Source: CAYLMG01 sp964464635
GTDB taxonomy: Bacteria > Planctomycetota > Phycisphaerae > Sedimentisphaerales > Anaerobacaceae
NCBI GenBank assembly: GCA_964464635.1
Contig: CAYXGT010000027.1
Span: 1 to 28,969 of the forward strand
Reading direction: 5' to 3'
Length of the DNA: 28,969 bases
Shown here piece after piece: positions 15,130 through 23,991 of this stretch; within the stretch, counting starts at the first letter, position 1; each line of letters begins with the position of its first letter. A program made the translations under genes and the position numbers. Below the pieces are notes generated by a model. That model worked only from the letters and a program-made list of their open reading frames with translations. It had not been told where the DNA came from and ran no database searches.

Positions 15130-18100
15130 AAAGGTTGCGATTATAGGTTTGAGTATATTTTTAATTGTAGTGCTTGGCGCGATTGTGTTCATTCTTCAAT
15201 TCCGTGGTGATCCATATAGTTTTATTGCGGATGGCGAGAAGGCAGCAGCGGCGGAGGATTATGAATCTGCCGAGAGAAATTTTATAAAGGCCATTGCAAG
15301 AGCCAGAGATGATTCTTTAAAGATAGAGATACTATTTAAGCTTGCTGATATTTACCATGAACAGGGAGATTGGAAGGAATTACGAAATTGCTGGGAAAAT
15401 ATCGTCGTGTTTGAGCCGAGTAATGCCAAGGTTCGTCTCGAGCGTTTAAGGTATAATTACATAGTAGCGGACAGCGGCGTGAACAGCTTTTGGCAAAGAA
15501 TTGATACAGAGGTTACCGAATTCCTTGAAAATGTGGATAGAAACCTCCTTTCTGAAAATCCAGCAAAGTGGGAGACATTTGATGAACTTCAAGAACCTCT
15601 TTCGGATCGCCTTGACTGTTATTTGTATTTGCTTAGAGGTAGAGCCAGATTAGAGAGGGCATTGAAGGGAATGGTAAGCATGCCGGAGGAGGTATGTGAA
15701 CAGGCAATGGAAGATTTGCAACGAGCTAAGGAGCTTGAGCCGGAAAATGTTAATGTCAGTTGGTTTATGGCACAGGCAGTACGATTTCAAGGTGAAAAAC
15801 AGGCTGAAAAAGGTGATTTAGAAGCAAGAGAAAATTCAATACAGCAGGCCATGGAGCTTTTAACAGAATGTATTGAAGCTGCAGAGGATAATGTTAATGC
15901 GCATACAAATCTTCTGAGTCTAAAGCTCATGTTAAAAAATAAAGAGGGACGGGAAGCGGTAAGGTCACTTGAACCTGAGTTTTTATCACTTGTAAAAAGG
16001 TTTGATTCAAGTCCAATAGCATTTATGGCATTATCGAAATTTTATTCGTTAATGGGTCCGCAAAGTATTGATAAGGCCGCGGAGGCTATTGACAAGTGCG
16101 TTTCTTTAGATAAAAAAGAAGTTTTACATTTAATAAGAGCAGCGACACTAACTTACTACAAGTTTTCAATTCATGGAAGAAAAGACGAGCAAGATTTAGA
16201 GAAGGCGATAAGTTTGGCGACAAGTGCGCTTAAACTACCAGGTGCCCAGGAAACAACAGGGCCTCGAACCTGGGAAAATAGAATGAATCGACTTAGCCTT
16301 TATAGTTTTCTTGCGAACCGTTATATCGAGCAGGTAGTTGAACCTTTTAAGCCTATATCTGAATCTGAGAAACAACAATTAATCACCGCAGCTGAAGAAG
16401 CTATTCACCAGATTGAACAGTTAATTGGCAGTGGTGAAAACATCAATGTTACCAAATGGGAAGGGATGCTCGAGTTTGCGAAAGGCAATAGAGGCGTTGC
16501 TATCAGAAAAATGTACGCGGCTTTTGAGCAGATTAGAGCCTCTGAAGGAACTTTATGGATGGATCCTCATCTTCCTTATTTGCTTGCCAAGGCATTTGAA
16601 AATAGCTCTGAACAGGGGGTAGCCGTGATGTTTCTTAGCAGTGCGATACAATCCGGCATTGTCACTTGGTCAAGACCTGAGGCGGTTCTGGATTATTCCA
16701 AGGCTATTCTTAAACTGGAAAATTGGGCAGTAGCTGTGTCGAACATAGAATATTATGAACGGTTATTCGGTCCGAATCAAACAAGCCGTTCTCTCAAGAT
16801 TTTTGCTTATGTAGGAGCCGGTCAATTTGAAGAAGCGTTAGAGGAGTTGTCTTCCGCGCCACAGGATGATGTTGAAACAATCAAGCTGAGAATAGTATTG
16901 GAGCAGGCCAGGATAAGGCAAATCCGAACAGCTTTGGGCGAGAGTAAGCTTGATGAGATTACAAAAGGTCTTTTTGAAGAAAGATCGGAAGAAAATATAT
17001 CGCGGCCTGAAGGATCAGAGGAAGTGATGTTAGCTGAATTGTCCGGCTATGAGGATACACTATCTTCTCTTATAACCAAGTTGTTGACCATAGAACCCTC
17101 GGCCGTTGAGGATTCCTATATTGCTACATTTTGTGAGGATAATATATTTGCGGGAAGGATTAAAGAGGCAAAAAACTTTGTAGATGTGATTTTGCAATCT
17201 TTACCTGATAACACTATTGCTTTATTTTATAAAAGGTTGCTTTCTGAACCTGAGCCGGACAAAGTTACTATAGGCAGGCGTAATGAAATAGAAGAGTCGG
17301 TTTTGAAGCAGATGTCGGATCCTATGGAAATGGCTGTCGAACTTGGTTCTTTTTACTTCAGGACCAGACAATTAGACAAAGCGGAACAGGAGTATAAGAA
17401 AGTAATAGGAGAATATTTGATTAGTGAAAGCATTCCAAAGATTCAGGATGAAAATGCGCAGGTTATGAGTCGAAAGCGAGCAACTATTTATGATCTTTTT
17501 TCGGTTGCTTTGCAGAATCAAGACTGGCAGTTGGCTGAAAGGTTAAAAGATATTGCCAGAGTTAATAATCTTGATGATTGTGAGGGCAATTTTTTTGCTG
17601 CTCGTCTTGCTTTTTCCAGAGGGGAACGCGGAGCCTTGGCTTTATTTAATGAATGTTTAAAACAAAGACCTATTTTTTCTTATGGTTATTTGTTAAGAAG
17701 TGGTGTTCATATTTCTCTTGGAAATGAACAGGCAGCCCTGGAAGATGCTCGAAAGGCCGTGTCCTTAAATCCACTGGATGGTGCTATGGCCAAAAATCTG
17801 GCAGCGCTTCTCCATCAGCGTAATCAAAAACTTGGTAAAACTGTCAAACCTGAGCAACAGGAAGAGCTCAGGAACACTCTTGGTTTAGCGATGAAGGTTA
17901 ATCCCAACGATCTGGATTTATATAGATTTTATGTGGGCTTAATAAGGTCTACGGAACCACAAAGAGCCGTGACGATTTTGCAATACATACGCAATATTTC
18001 TCCGACTGTACAGGATTCTGTTTTACTTAGTGAGGTGGCATGGGATATTGCTATTAGGGAACCAGATGAGCTCCGCAAAGAAGAATGGATTAATATAGCG

Positions 18101-19972
18101 GATTCTGCATACAAAGATGCCCTATCGATGGATCCTAATAGTCAGGGAGCGATTTATAGTTATGCTCAGTTTTTGAGAGCAATCGGGCGGGAAAAAGAGG
18201 CGGAGAAGTTATTAACAGAGTCGAAAAGTCAAGAATTACTTTGGACGTATTATTATAAGGTTGGAGATTATGAAAAAGCAGAAAACCTGTTAGAGCAGTC
18301 GTATGCGAAGGATAAGGTGAATGTAGGCGTACTCAAGGGGCTTTTGATTGTTGCTGGAAAAACATTGAAAAAGGAAAATGTTATAGGGTATTCTGAGGAA
18401 CTTTTAGCCCTTGAGGATAATATAGAAAATCGACTTATACAAATTAAGGTTTTTCTTGATATAGGCCTGGTTCAGGAAGCAGAGCACAAGTTGCAGAGTT
18501 TTAGAGAGAGGTTTCCTGATGAGCCGACAGCACAATACATTGAGGCGTGGTTATTGATGAAGCGAGGCCATCTGAAAGAAGCTCTTGATATGGCAAACCG
18601 AAGTATTGAGAGTGACAATAGTAATGCGTTAGCTTGGCAATTGAGGGGGCAGATATATCTATTAATGGCTAATTATGAGAAAGCGATCAGTGATTTTGAT
18701 AGAAGTGAGTTGCTGGCGACTGACCCGGAAACAAGACTTTTTCGGGTAAAAGCCTATTTGGCACAGGGTCGTAGCGAATACGCTGTAACTGAGTTGAGAG
18801 ATATAGTTAATTCTTCAAAGACGTCCCTTGAGGCGCGTTTATTACTTGAATGGATTTATTTTAGGCTTAGCAGAAAACAGCCTCTTAAAGAGTTATACGA
18901 TGATACCCTTAAAGAATTCCCGGACAATATGTACTGGCTTAATCAGGCTGCCGGATTTGCCTTGTCAAATGATGATTTGAAACTCGCAGAGCAGTTATTC
19001 GGCCGGGCGTGGAATAAAAGCAGGGAGGATGGACGGAGTAATCGAGCAGCATTAAATGGGTATTTAGAGGCGCTTTTGAAGTCTCGACAACTTGATAAAC
19101 TTTTTAGTGAAGCTGGAAAATATGTAGATACAGAGTTTGCTCCGATAGCATTGATAGAGATGGCAGAGGCGGAATCGATACTTGGAAATAAAGAGAAGGC
19201 TGTGCAATATGCTCGCCGGGCAGTTGACAAGACCGCATCTGATGAGGCCCTCCAATTTGAAATACTAAAGGCTATGTATCAAGTTATCGGCAAAGAAGAG
19301 GCCGAGGCGTATTGCAATGAAAGAATTCGTCAGAATCCGAGGTCATTACCAGCGAATTTATTTATGTTTAACCTGAACTTATTAAACGGGCAGTACGATG
19401 AAGCCATTGAGATTATCGACAGGTGCATTGATATTATCGGGTCTGACAGTCAAAAGAAGATTAGTTATATGGGTAAAAAGACGAGTACCCTCTACACGGC
19501 CTATAAACAAACTTCCGATAAAAGTTATCTGCAAAAAGCTATCAGAGAGAACGAAAGTTTGCTTAGCGAAATGCCGACAAATAGTAATGCGGATCTTTTG
19601 AATAATCTGGCATTTATGCTGGCGGAAGAAGGTGAAAATTTTGAAAAGGCTCTGGATTATGCAAGGCGTGCTTATGAGACCATGCCGAACCATCCGGAGT
19701 ATTTGGATACTTATGGGTATGTATTATATTTAAATGGGAACTATTCCGAAGCGGAAAAATATATGTATGAAGCTATACAGCAATTCCAACTGCGTCAGAT
19801 GAGCGTATCGTGGGTTATCTATGAGCGTTTAGGAATGATACAGGAGAAACTCGGTGTGAGATTACAGGCTGTCGACGCTTATAAACAGGCACTTGCTGTA
19901 GGCGGCGATAATTTGTCAGAGGCCGATAGTGAAAGAATAAAGTCCGCGATTGCACGGCTTTCAGAAGAATGA
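15107..19972 (+). CDS. Giant membrane-anchored TPR protein
   Basis: This 1,621-aa protein has one N-terminal membrane helix (about 10-32) preceded by a basic segment, so the bulk is predicted to be periplasmic. Almost everything after it is helical tetratricopeptide-type repeat. Clear examples are AEDYESAERNFIKAIARA near the N-terminus, GNEQAALEDARKAVSLNP mid-protein, and EKALDYARRAYETMPNHP and NGNYSEAEKYMYEAIQQF near the C-terminus. TPR proteins (PrsT-like) are common in PEP-CTERM/exosortase loci and probably scaffold envelope or export complexes, but this one is very long. The ATG at 15107 has GAGG about 8 bases upstream; a TTG at 15101 is less likely. No enzymatic domain is visible. Confidence 0.88.
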   Translation: MAVRRLNKKVAIIGLSIFLIVVLGAIVFILQFRGDPYSFIADGEKAAAAEDYESAERNFIKAIARARDDSLKIEILFKLADIYHEQGDWKELRNCWENIVVFEPSNAKVRLERLRYNYIVADSGVNSFWQRIDTEVTEFLENVDRNLLSENPAKWETFDELQEPLSDRLDCYLYLLRGRARLERALKGMVSMPEEVCEQAMEDLQRAKELEPENVNVSWFMAQAVRFQGEKQAEKGDLEARENSIQQAMELLTECIEAAEDNVNAHTNLLSLKLMLKNKEGREAVRSLEPEFLSLVKRFDSSPIAFMALSKFYSLMGPQSIDKAAEAIDKCVSLDKKEVLHLIRAATLTYYKFSIHGRKDEQDLEKAISLATSALKLPGAQETTGPRTWENRMNRLSLYSFLANRYIEQVVEPFKPISESEKQQLITAAEEAIHQIEQLIGSGENINVTKWEGMLEFAKGNRGVAIRKMYAAFEQIRASEGTLWMDPHLPYLLAKAFENSSEQGVAVMFLSSAIQSGIVTWSRPEAVLDYSKAILKLENWAVAVSNIEYYERLFGPNQTSRSLKIFAYVGAGQFEEALEELSSAPQDDVETIKLRIVLEQARIRQIRTALGESKLDEITKGLFEERSEENISRPEGSEEVMLAELSGYEDTLSSLITKLLTIEPSAVEDSYIATFCEDNIFAGRIKEAKNFVDVILQSLPDNTIALFYKRLLSEPEPDKVTIGRRNEIEESVLKQMSDPMEMAVELGSFYFRTRQLDKAEQEYKKVIGEYLISESIPKIQDENAQVMSRKRATIYDLFSVALQNQDWQLAERLKDIARVNNLDDCEGNFFAARLAFSRGERGALALFNECLKQRPIFSYGYLLRSGVHISLGNEQAALEDARKAVSLNPLDGAMAKNLAALLHQRNQKLGKTVKPEQQEELRNTLGLAMKVNPNDLDLYRFYVGLIRSTEPQRAVTILQYIRNISPTVQDSVLLSEVAWDIAIREPDELRKEEWINIADSAYKDALSMDPNSQGAIYSYAQFLRAIGREKEAEKLLTESKSQELLWTYYYKVGDYEKAENLLEQSYAKDKVNVGVLKGLLIVAGKTLKKENVIGYSEELLALEDNIENRLIQIKVFLDIGLVQEAEHKLQSFRERFPDEPTAQYIEAWLLMKRGHLKEALDMANRSIESDNSNALAWQLRGQIYLLMANYEKAISDFDRSELLATDPETRLFRVKAYLAQGRSEYAVTELRDIVNSSKTSLEARLLLEWIYFRLSRKQPLKELYDDTLKEFPDNMYWLNQAAGFALSNDDLKLAEQLFGRAWNKSREDGRSNRAALNGYLEALLKSRQLDKLFSEAGKYVDTEFAPIALIEMAEAESILGNKEKAVQYARRAVDKTASDEALQFEILKAMYQVIGKEEAEAYCNERIRQNPRSLPANLFMFNLNLLNGQYDEAIEIIDRCIDIIGSDSQKKISYMGKKTSTLYTAYKQTSDKSYLQKAIRENESLLSEMPTNSNADLLNNLAFMLAEEGENFEKALDYARRAYETMPNHPEYLDTYGYVLYLNGNYSEAEKYMYEAIQQFQLRQMSVSWVIYERLGMIQEKLGVRLQAVDAYKQALAVGGDNLSEADSERIKSAIARLSEE

Positions 19973-20035
19973 ACTTGCTTGAAGAGATAATATTATTGAT
20001 ATGTGCGGCATGATAAAGTGGAGCGTGAGGCGAAA

Positions 20036-22318
20036 ATGGCAGAACAAATGCAAACGCAAGTAGCAGGTAAGGTCGTAAGACGAGTTCCTGAATTTACTGC
20101 AGGTTTGACGGCTGGTGAAGTTATGGGAATGCTGCGTCAGCACATTTTTCTTGTAATTTTGTTTATCGTTGTTGGTTTCATCGGTGGTGGTACTTCCTGG
20201 TTTTTACTGAAAAGTTATTCTCCAGGATTTACGGCGACTACGTATATCGAGGTTTTATCAGCTGCGGAAAAGAATCCCATGCAAATAACACCTTATATGG
20301 TAGGCCATGACATTCAATATTCTTATCGCAGAACATTAGCTTCTCAGTTAGTCCAGCAGGGTTTTTTCCGTAAATTATTGAATAGAGACAGGATTCGGGA
20401 AACCGCGTGGTTTAAAAATTTCGGTAGGACCGAGGGGATTACAGGAGAAGAAATAAGCGTTGAAAAAGCAATTAGAAAGGCACTTCAGGATTTAAGGAAT
20501 AATCTTCGGGCAATACCTGAAAGAGATAGTGACCTGATTACTGTTTCTATGACCTGCCATAATAAGGATGAAGCGGCACTGATAACAAATGAGATTGTTG
20601 ATTTGTTTGTCAGGGAGCGTGGAGAGGGAGAAGCTGCTGACATCAGGGAAAAGATAAGGATTTTTCGAGAGCAGCTATCGAGCGTTCGGAATGAATTGAC
20701 GACGATTCAAAATAGTACGGATGCTATTCGCATTAGATCTGGTTTTACTGACCTTCAAACACACAATTATATGGATGTAATTACGCAAAGAGTTTCTGAT
20801 CTTGAGCTGGAGAATAATGATTTAATTCTCGGTATTACAAATACGGAAACAGCTATAAAAAACCTGGAAAGACAGGCTACAGGTCCAATAGCAGAGCAGG
20901 TTTCCAGGATTGTGGAAAGTGACCCTGTAGTGACCTCTCTTCTTCAGGCTCGTGTGGGATTGGAAGTAGAATTAGCAAGCAGGCTTATAAAGTATGGCGA
21001 AAATCACAGAGTGACGCTCCAGATAAAGGAGCGGATAAAAGAAGTCGATGAAAAGAGAAGAGAAAGAAAAGAAGAGATAGGCGATTTGATTAGGCAATCA
21101 AATCTGAAAAATGTACAGGATACACTGGAGATACTGAAGAGCAGTCTCGATGAGTTGCGAAGACAAAAACAAGAAGCTGAAGCGGTTAAGGAGCAACTTG
21201 ATTTAGCACGAGTTCAATTTGAAGACCTGCAGATTCAAAGAGAAGAAAAACAAAAGGATCTGGAAGAGATTAACAATGCTATTTCAACATATAGTGTAAA
21301 ACTCAATGACCCGGAAACACCAAAGGTGAAGAGAATGGGCGAGGCTCTTGTCCCGCTGGATGTAAGTTTTCCGCGATGGGAGATGTTTTTCCCTGGAGGT
21401 ACGCTGTTAGGTCTTTTATTGGGAATTGGCATTGCATTTCTTATTGAGCGTTTGAATGACCTTGTGCGGACACCTCGAGATGTTGGCAGATATTTGCGTA
21501 TACCTCTTTTGGGTATAGTGCCAGACGCTAATGAGGATGAGCAGTTCAAAGGTATTGACCCTGTTATGGCAGTGAATAAGGCACCCTATTCAGTGCTAGC
21601 TGAGGCTTACCGGAGGTTCAGAAGTAATCTGATATCATCCGCGCCTGACTCAAGGATTTTTCTGGTAAGTAGTGGTGTGGCTGGTGACGGTAAAACTTCC
21701 GTGACGGTTAATCTTGCTACGACATTGGCCGGTCAAAACAACAAGGTGCTGCTTATAGACTCAAACTTCTGGCGTCCGAATATAAACACGGTTTTCCCGC
21801 CTTCCGAGCCTGCACCGGTTCTAAAAGCCGAAGACAACAATGAAGAAGGCGAAGAAAGCAGCGAGTATGAATTGGGTTTAAGTACCGTTCTTTCCGGCCT
21901 TTGCGGTTATCACGAAGTTATCAGACCAAGCAGCATTGAGAACCTCGATGTGATCAGCGCAGGTATGCTGCCGCCGAATCCGGCTGAATTACTGGGTGGT
22001 GCGGCAATGGAGCAGTTTATAAAGTATCAACGTGAGAAATATGATTATGTTGTGATTGATGGGCCGCCGGTGCTGCTGGTCAGCGATGTAAAGCGATTGG
22101 CTGGTCTTGTTGACGGAATTATTCTCGTGTTTAATGCAATGGCAACAACCAGAGGTGCAGCTTTGAGAAGTATAGTTGAATTAAGGCAGGTAAATGCCGC
22201 TATCCTCGGCTGTGTACTGTTCGCAGTACAGCCGATGAAGGGCGGTTATTTCCGAGAGCAGTTCAAAGCGTATCGTGAGTATCAGAAGCTGCAGATGGCT
22301 AATGCCGCAGCTCATTAA
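20036..22318 (+). CDS. Wzc-like chain-length determinant / tyrosine autokinase
   Basis: This 760-aa inner-membrane protein is expected to control polysaccharide chain length and export with the Wza-like lipoprotein. It has an N-terminal Wzz domain with a first membrane helix (about 42-63) and long periplasmic coiled coils (about 200-430). A second helix (about 455-475) is followed by a cytoplasmic P-loop kinase domain. Walker A is AGDGKTS (K553) and Walker B is VVIDGPP (D675). Walker A' reads LLIDSNFWRP, with Asn577 where BY-kinases usually have Asp. The C-terminal tyrosine cluster has only three Tyr (YFREQFKAYREYQ). The ATG at 20036 follows GAGG; a GTG at 20003 would add 11 residues. Confidence 0.9.
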   Translation: MAEQMQTQVAGKVVRRVPEFTAGLTAGEVMGMLRQHIFLVILFIVVGFIGGGTSWFLLKSYSPGFTATTYIEVLSAAEKNPMQITPYMVGHDIQYSYRRTLASQLVQQGFFRKLLNRDRIRETAWFKNFGRTEGITGEEISVEKAIRKALQDLRNNLRAIPERDSDLITVSMTCHNKDEAALITNEIVDLFVRERGEGEAADIREKIRIFREQLSSVRNELTTIQNSTDAIRIRSGFTDLQTHNYMDVITQRVSDLELENNDLILGITNTETAIKNLERQATGPIAEQVSRIVESDPVVTSLLQARVGLEVELASRLIKYGENHRVTLQIKERIKEVDEKRRERKEEIGDLIRQSNLKNVQDTLEILKSSLDELRRQKQEAEAVKEQLDLARVQFEDLQIQREEKQKDLEEINNAISTYSVKLNDPETPKVKRMGEALVPLDVSFPRWEMFFPGGTLLGLLLGIGIAFLIERLNDLVRTPRDVGRYLRIPLLGIVPDANEDEQFKGIDPVMAVNKAPYSVLAEAYRRFRSNLISSAPDSRIFLVSSGVAGDGKTSVTVNLATTLAGQNNKVLLIDSNFWRPNINTVFPPSEPAPVLKAEDNNEEGEESSEYELGLSTVLSGLCGYHEVIRPSSIENLDVISAGMLPPNPAELLGGAAMEQFIKYQREKYDYVVIDGPPVLLVSDVKRLAGLVDGIILVFNAMATTRGAALRSIVELRQVNAAILGCVLFAVQPMKGGYFREQFKAYREYQKLQMANAAAH

Positions 22319-22381
22319 AACTCGTTGTCTGGTTGAACCGTATAATTTGCTTCAAATTCGCTGTTTCTAAAGGATGTTTTA

Positions 22382-23320
22382 ATGGAAAGATTTTTGGTCA
22401 CCGGCGGAGCCGGTTTCATTGGTTCTAATATATGCATAAAACTTGTTCAACAGGGCTGCTTTGTCAGGGTAATTGATAATTTGCTAACGGGCAAGAAAAG
22501 CAACCTGGCCTCTGTAATTGACAGGATTGAATTCATAGAAGCTGATATGGGCGACGACGAGGTCGCCCGTAAAGCAATGAATGATATTGATATTGTTTTG
22601 CATCAGGGGGCACTTCCTTCGGTTCCGAAAAGCGTAGATAATCCTGCAGCTACTCACAGGCATTGCCTGGATGCGACATTCACCGTGCTATTGGCGGCGC
22701 GTGATGCAGGTGTGAAGCGTTTTGTTTATGCGAGCAGCTCTTCAGCTTATGGCGATACTCCTGTTTTGCCGAAGGTTGAAACGATTCGGCCGGAGCCGTT
22801 GTCACCTTATGCAGTTTCCAAGCTTACCGGTGAATATTATTGCAAGGTGTTTTACACGGTTTTTGGTCTTGAGACCATCTCGCTTCGTTATTTTAACGTT
22901 TTCGGACCGCATCAGGACCCGATGAGCCAGTATGCAGCGGCCATACCCGCCTTTGTAACAGCAATACTAAAAGATAAGCCGCCGACTATCTATGGTGACG
23001 GTGAGCAAAGCAGAGACTTTACTTATGTTGATAACGTTGTTGATGCCAATCTACTCGCTGCGAGAGCGAAAAAAACGAGCGGTGAGGTAATCAATATAGC
23101 CTGCGGAAAAGCTGTGACCGTTAACGAAATTATTGATATGATAAATAATCTTACAGGTAAAAGTGTCGAACCTGAATATACAGAGCCGCGTCCGGGGGAC
23201 ATAAAGCATTCACTGGCTGATATCAGCGCAGCCGCGAAGCTCATAGGTTACAAGCCGAAGGTTTCATTCGAGCAGGGCCTTCAAAAGGCTATAGACTGGT
23301 ACCGAAAAAATTTGATGTAA
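22382..23320 (+). CDS. NAD-dependent sugar-nucleotide epimerase
   Basis: This extended short-chain dehydrogenase (312 aa) is of the UDP-hexose/UDP-HexNAc 4-epimerase type. It has the Rossmann motif TGGAGFIG (7-14), the catalytic Ser region SSSSAYG (118-124), and Y143 with K147 in SPYAVSK. The substrate-side motifs RYFNVFGPHQDP and YGDGEQSRDFTYVDNVV are typical of the WbpP/GalE subgroup. It probably supplies an epimerised UDP-sugar to the polysaccharide pathway whose export genes precede it. The exact substrate cannot be read from the sequence. AAGGA lies 8 bases before the ATG, and a TATAAT at 22341-22346 in the gap has no good -35. Confidence 0.92.
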   Translation: MERFLVTGGAGFIGSNICIKLVQQGCFVRVIDNLLTGKKSNLASVIDRIEFIEADMGDDEVARKAMNDIDIVLHQGALPSVPKSVDNPAATHRHCLDATFTVLLAARDAGVKRFVYASSSSAYGDTPVLPKVETIRPEPLSPYAVSKLTGEYYCKVFYTVFGLETISLRYFNVFGPHQDPMSQYAAAIPAFVTAILKDKPPTIYGDGEQSRDFTYVDNVVDANLLAARAKKTSGEVINIACGKAVTVNEIIDMINNLTGKSVEPEYTEPRPGDIKHSLADISAAAKLIGYKPKVSFEQGLQKAIDWYRKNLM

Positions 23321-23387
23321 AAAACAGTCAATTGAAAAAGCAGTTTTAAATCATCTCACTTTTTAGAATTCTTTTTTTAATACTATA

Positions 23388-23792
23388 TTATTGCAAATGC
23401 TCTTTTAAGTTTTGGGCGTCCTGGAGAAGCTGGTCTCGGTTGACTTCTTTTTCAGCTTCGAGCTCGAAAGTCCATTCGTATTTGTCGACGATTTTCTCGG
23501 GATTCAGGCATTGAGCAAAAAAGTCGAAGGGGAATTTATCATACCAGGGCCCTTTTAATTCGCGGTGTGTTTTTAATGTTTCAAAACCCTCCTTGCGAAT
23601 CGTAACATTATAGTCACCATACCAGTTAAAATTAACTGTTACGGGAGATGAGCCAATTTGTTCATCGTTAAGCTCCACCAGCGCGCCTGAAGGTACTGTG
23701 TTTATTGTAAGCTGGCGCTCCACACAGCCGTACATCATAATACTCACGAGCAAAGAGACTGCTAATAGCGAAAATGAATTTACTCTTCTCAT
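23388..23792 (-). CDS. PEGA-domain lipoprotein
   Basis: This 134-aa protein has a lipobox signal peptide (MYGC, Cys23) and then a PEGA-type beta domain (about 26-78: LTINTVPSGALVELNDEQIGSSPVTVNFNWYG, continuing to IRKEGFETLKTHRE). PEGA domains occur in many envelope proteins, and their ligand is usually unknown. The tail is charged and helical. It is convergent with the epimerase gene and divergent from pheT. A TATAAT on the minus strand (23828-23823) could be its -10, though the -35 is poor. Confidence 0.85.
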   Translation of the reverse strand: MRRVNSFSLLAVSLLVSIMMYGCVERQLTINTVPSGALVELNDEQIGSSPVTVNFNWYGDYNVTIRKEGFETLKTHRELKGPWYDKFPFDFFAQCLNPEKIVDKYEWTFELEAEKEVNRDQLLQDAQNLKEHLQ

Positions 23793-23924
23793 AATAGATA
23801 CCCTTTAATATTAGTTTGTCATATTATAATCAAAAAATGAAAATACGGAAGCGCAAAATTTGCCGTCAGAGTATTTTATGCACTTTGCCTTGAAACCTGT
23901 AAATACAGTGTTATAAATCGGTTA

Positions 23925-23953
23925 TTGACATCACAAAAGCCCGGCAGTATGCT
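23925..23953 (+). promoter_or_regulatory. pheT promoter
   Basis: A consensus TTGACA (23925-23930) is followed after 17 bases by TATGCT (23948-23953). Transcription would start near 23960, about 32 bases before the ATG. That is too short a leader for peptide-based attenuation or a T-box. Confidence 0.65.
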
Positions 23954-23991
23954 ATTGGCAAATTCAGTTAGTTTTTTGTGGTGTTTTGATT

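Noticed and set aside
22341..22346. TATAAT between the kinase and epimerase genes as a promoter
   Set aside because: No -35 or extended -10 at acceptable spacing; the genes are close enough to be co-transcribed.
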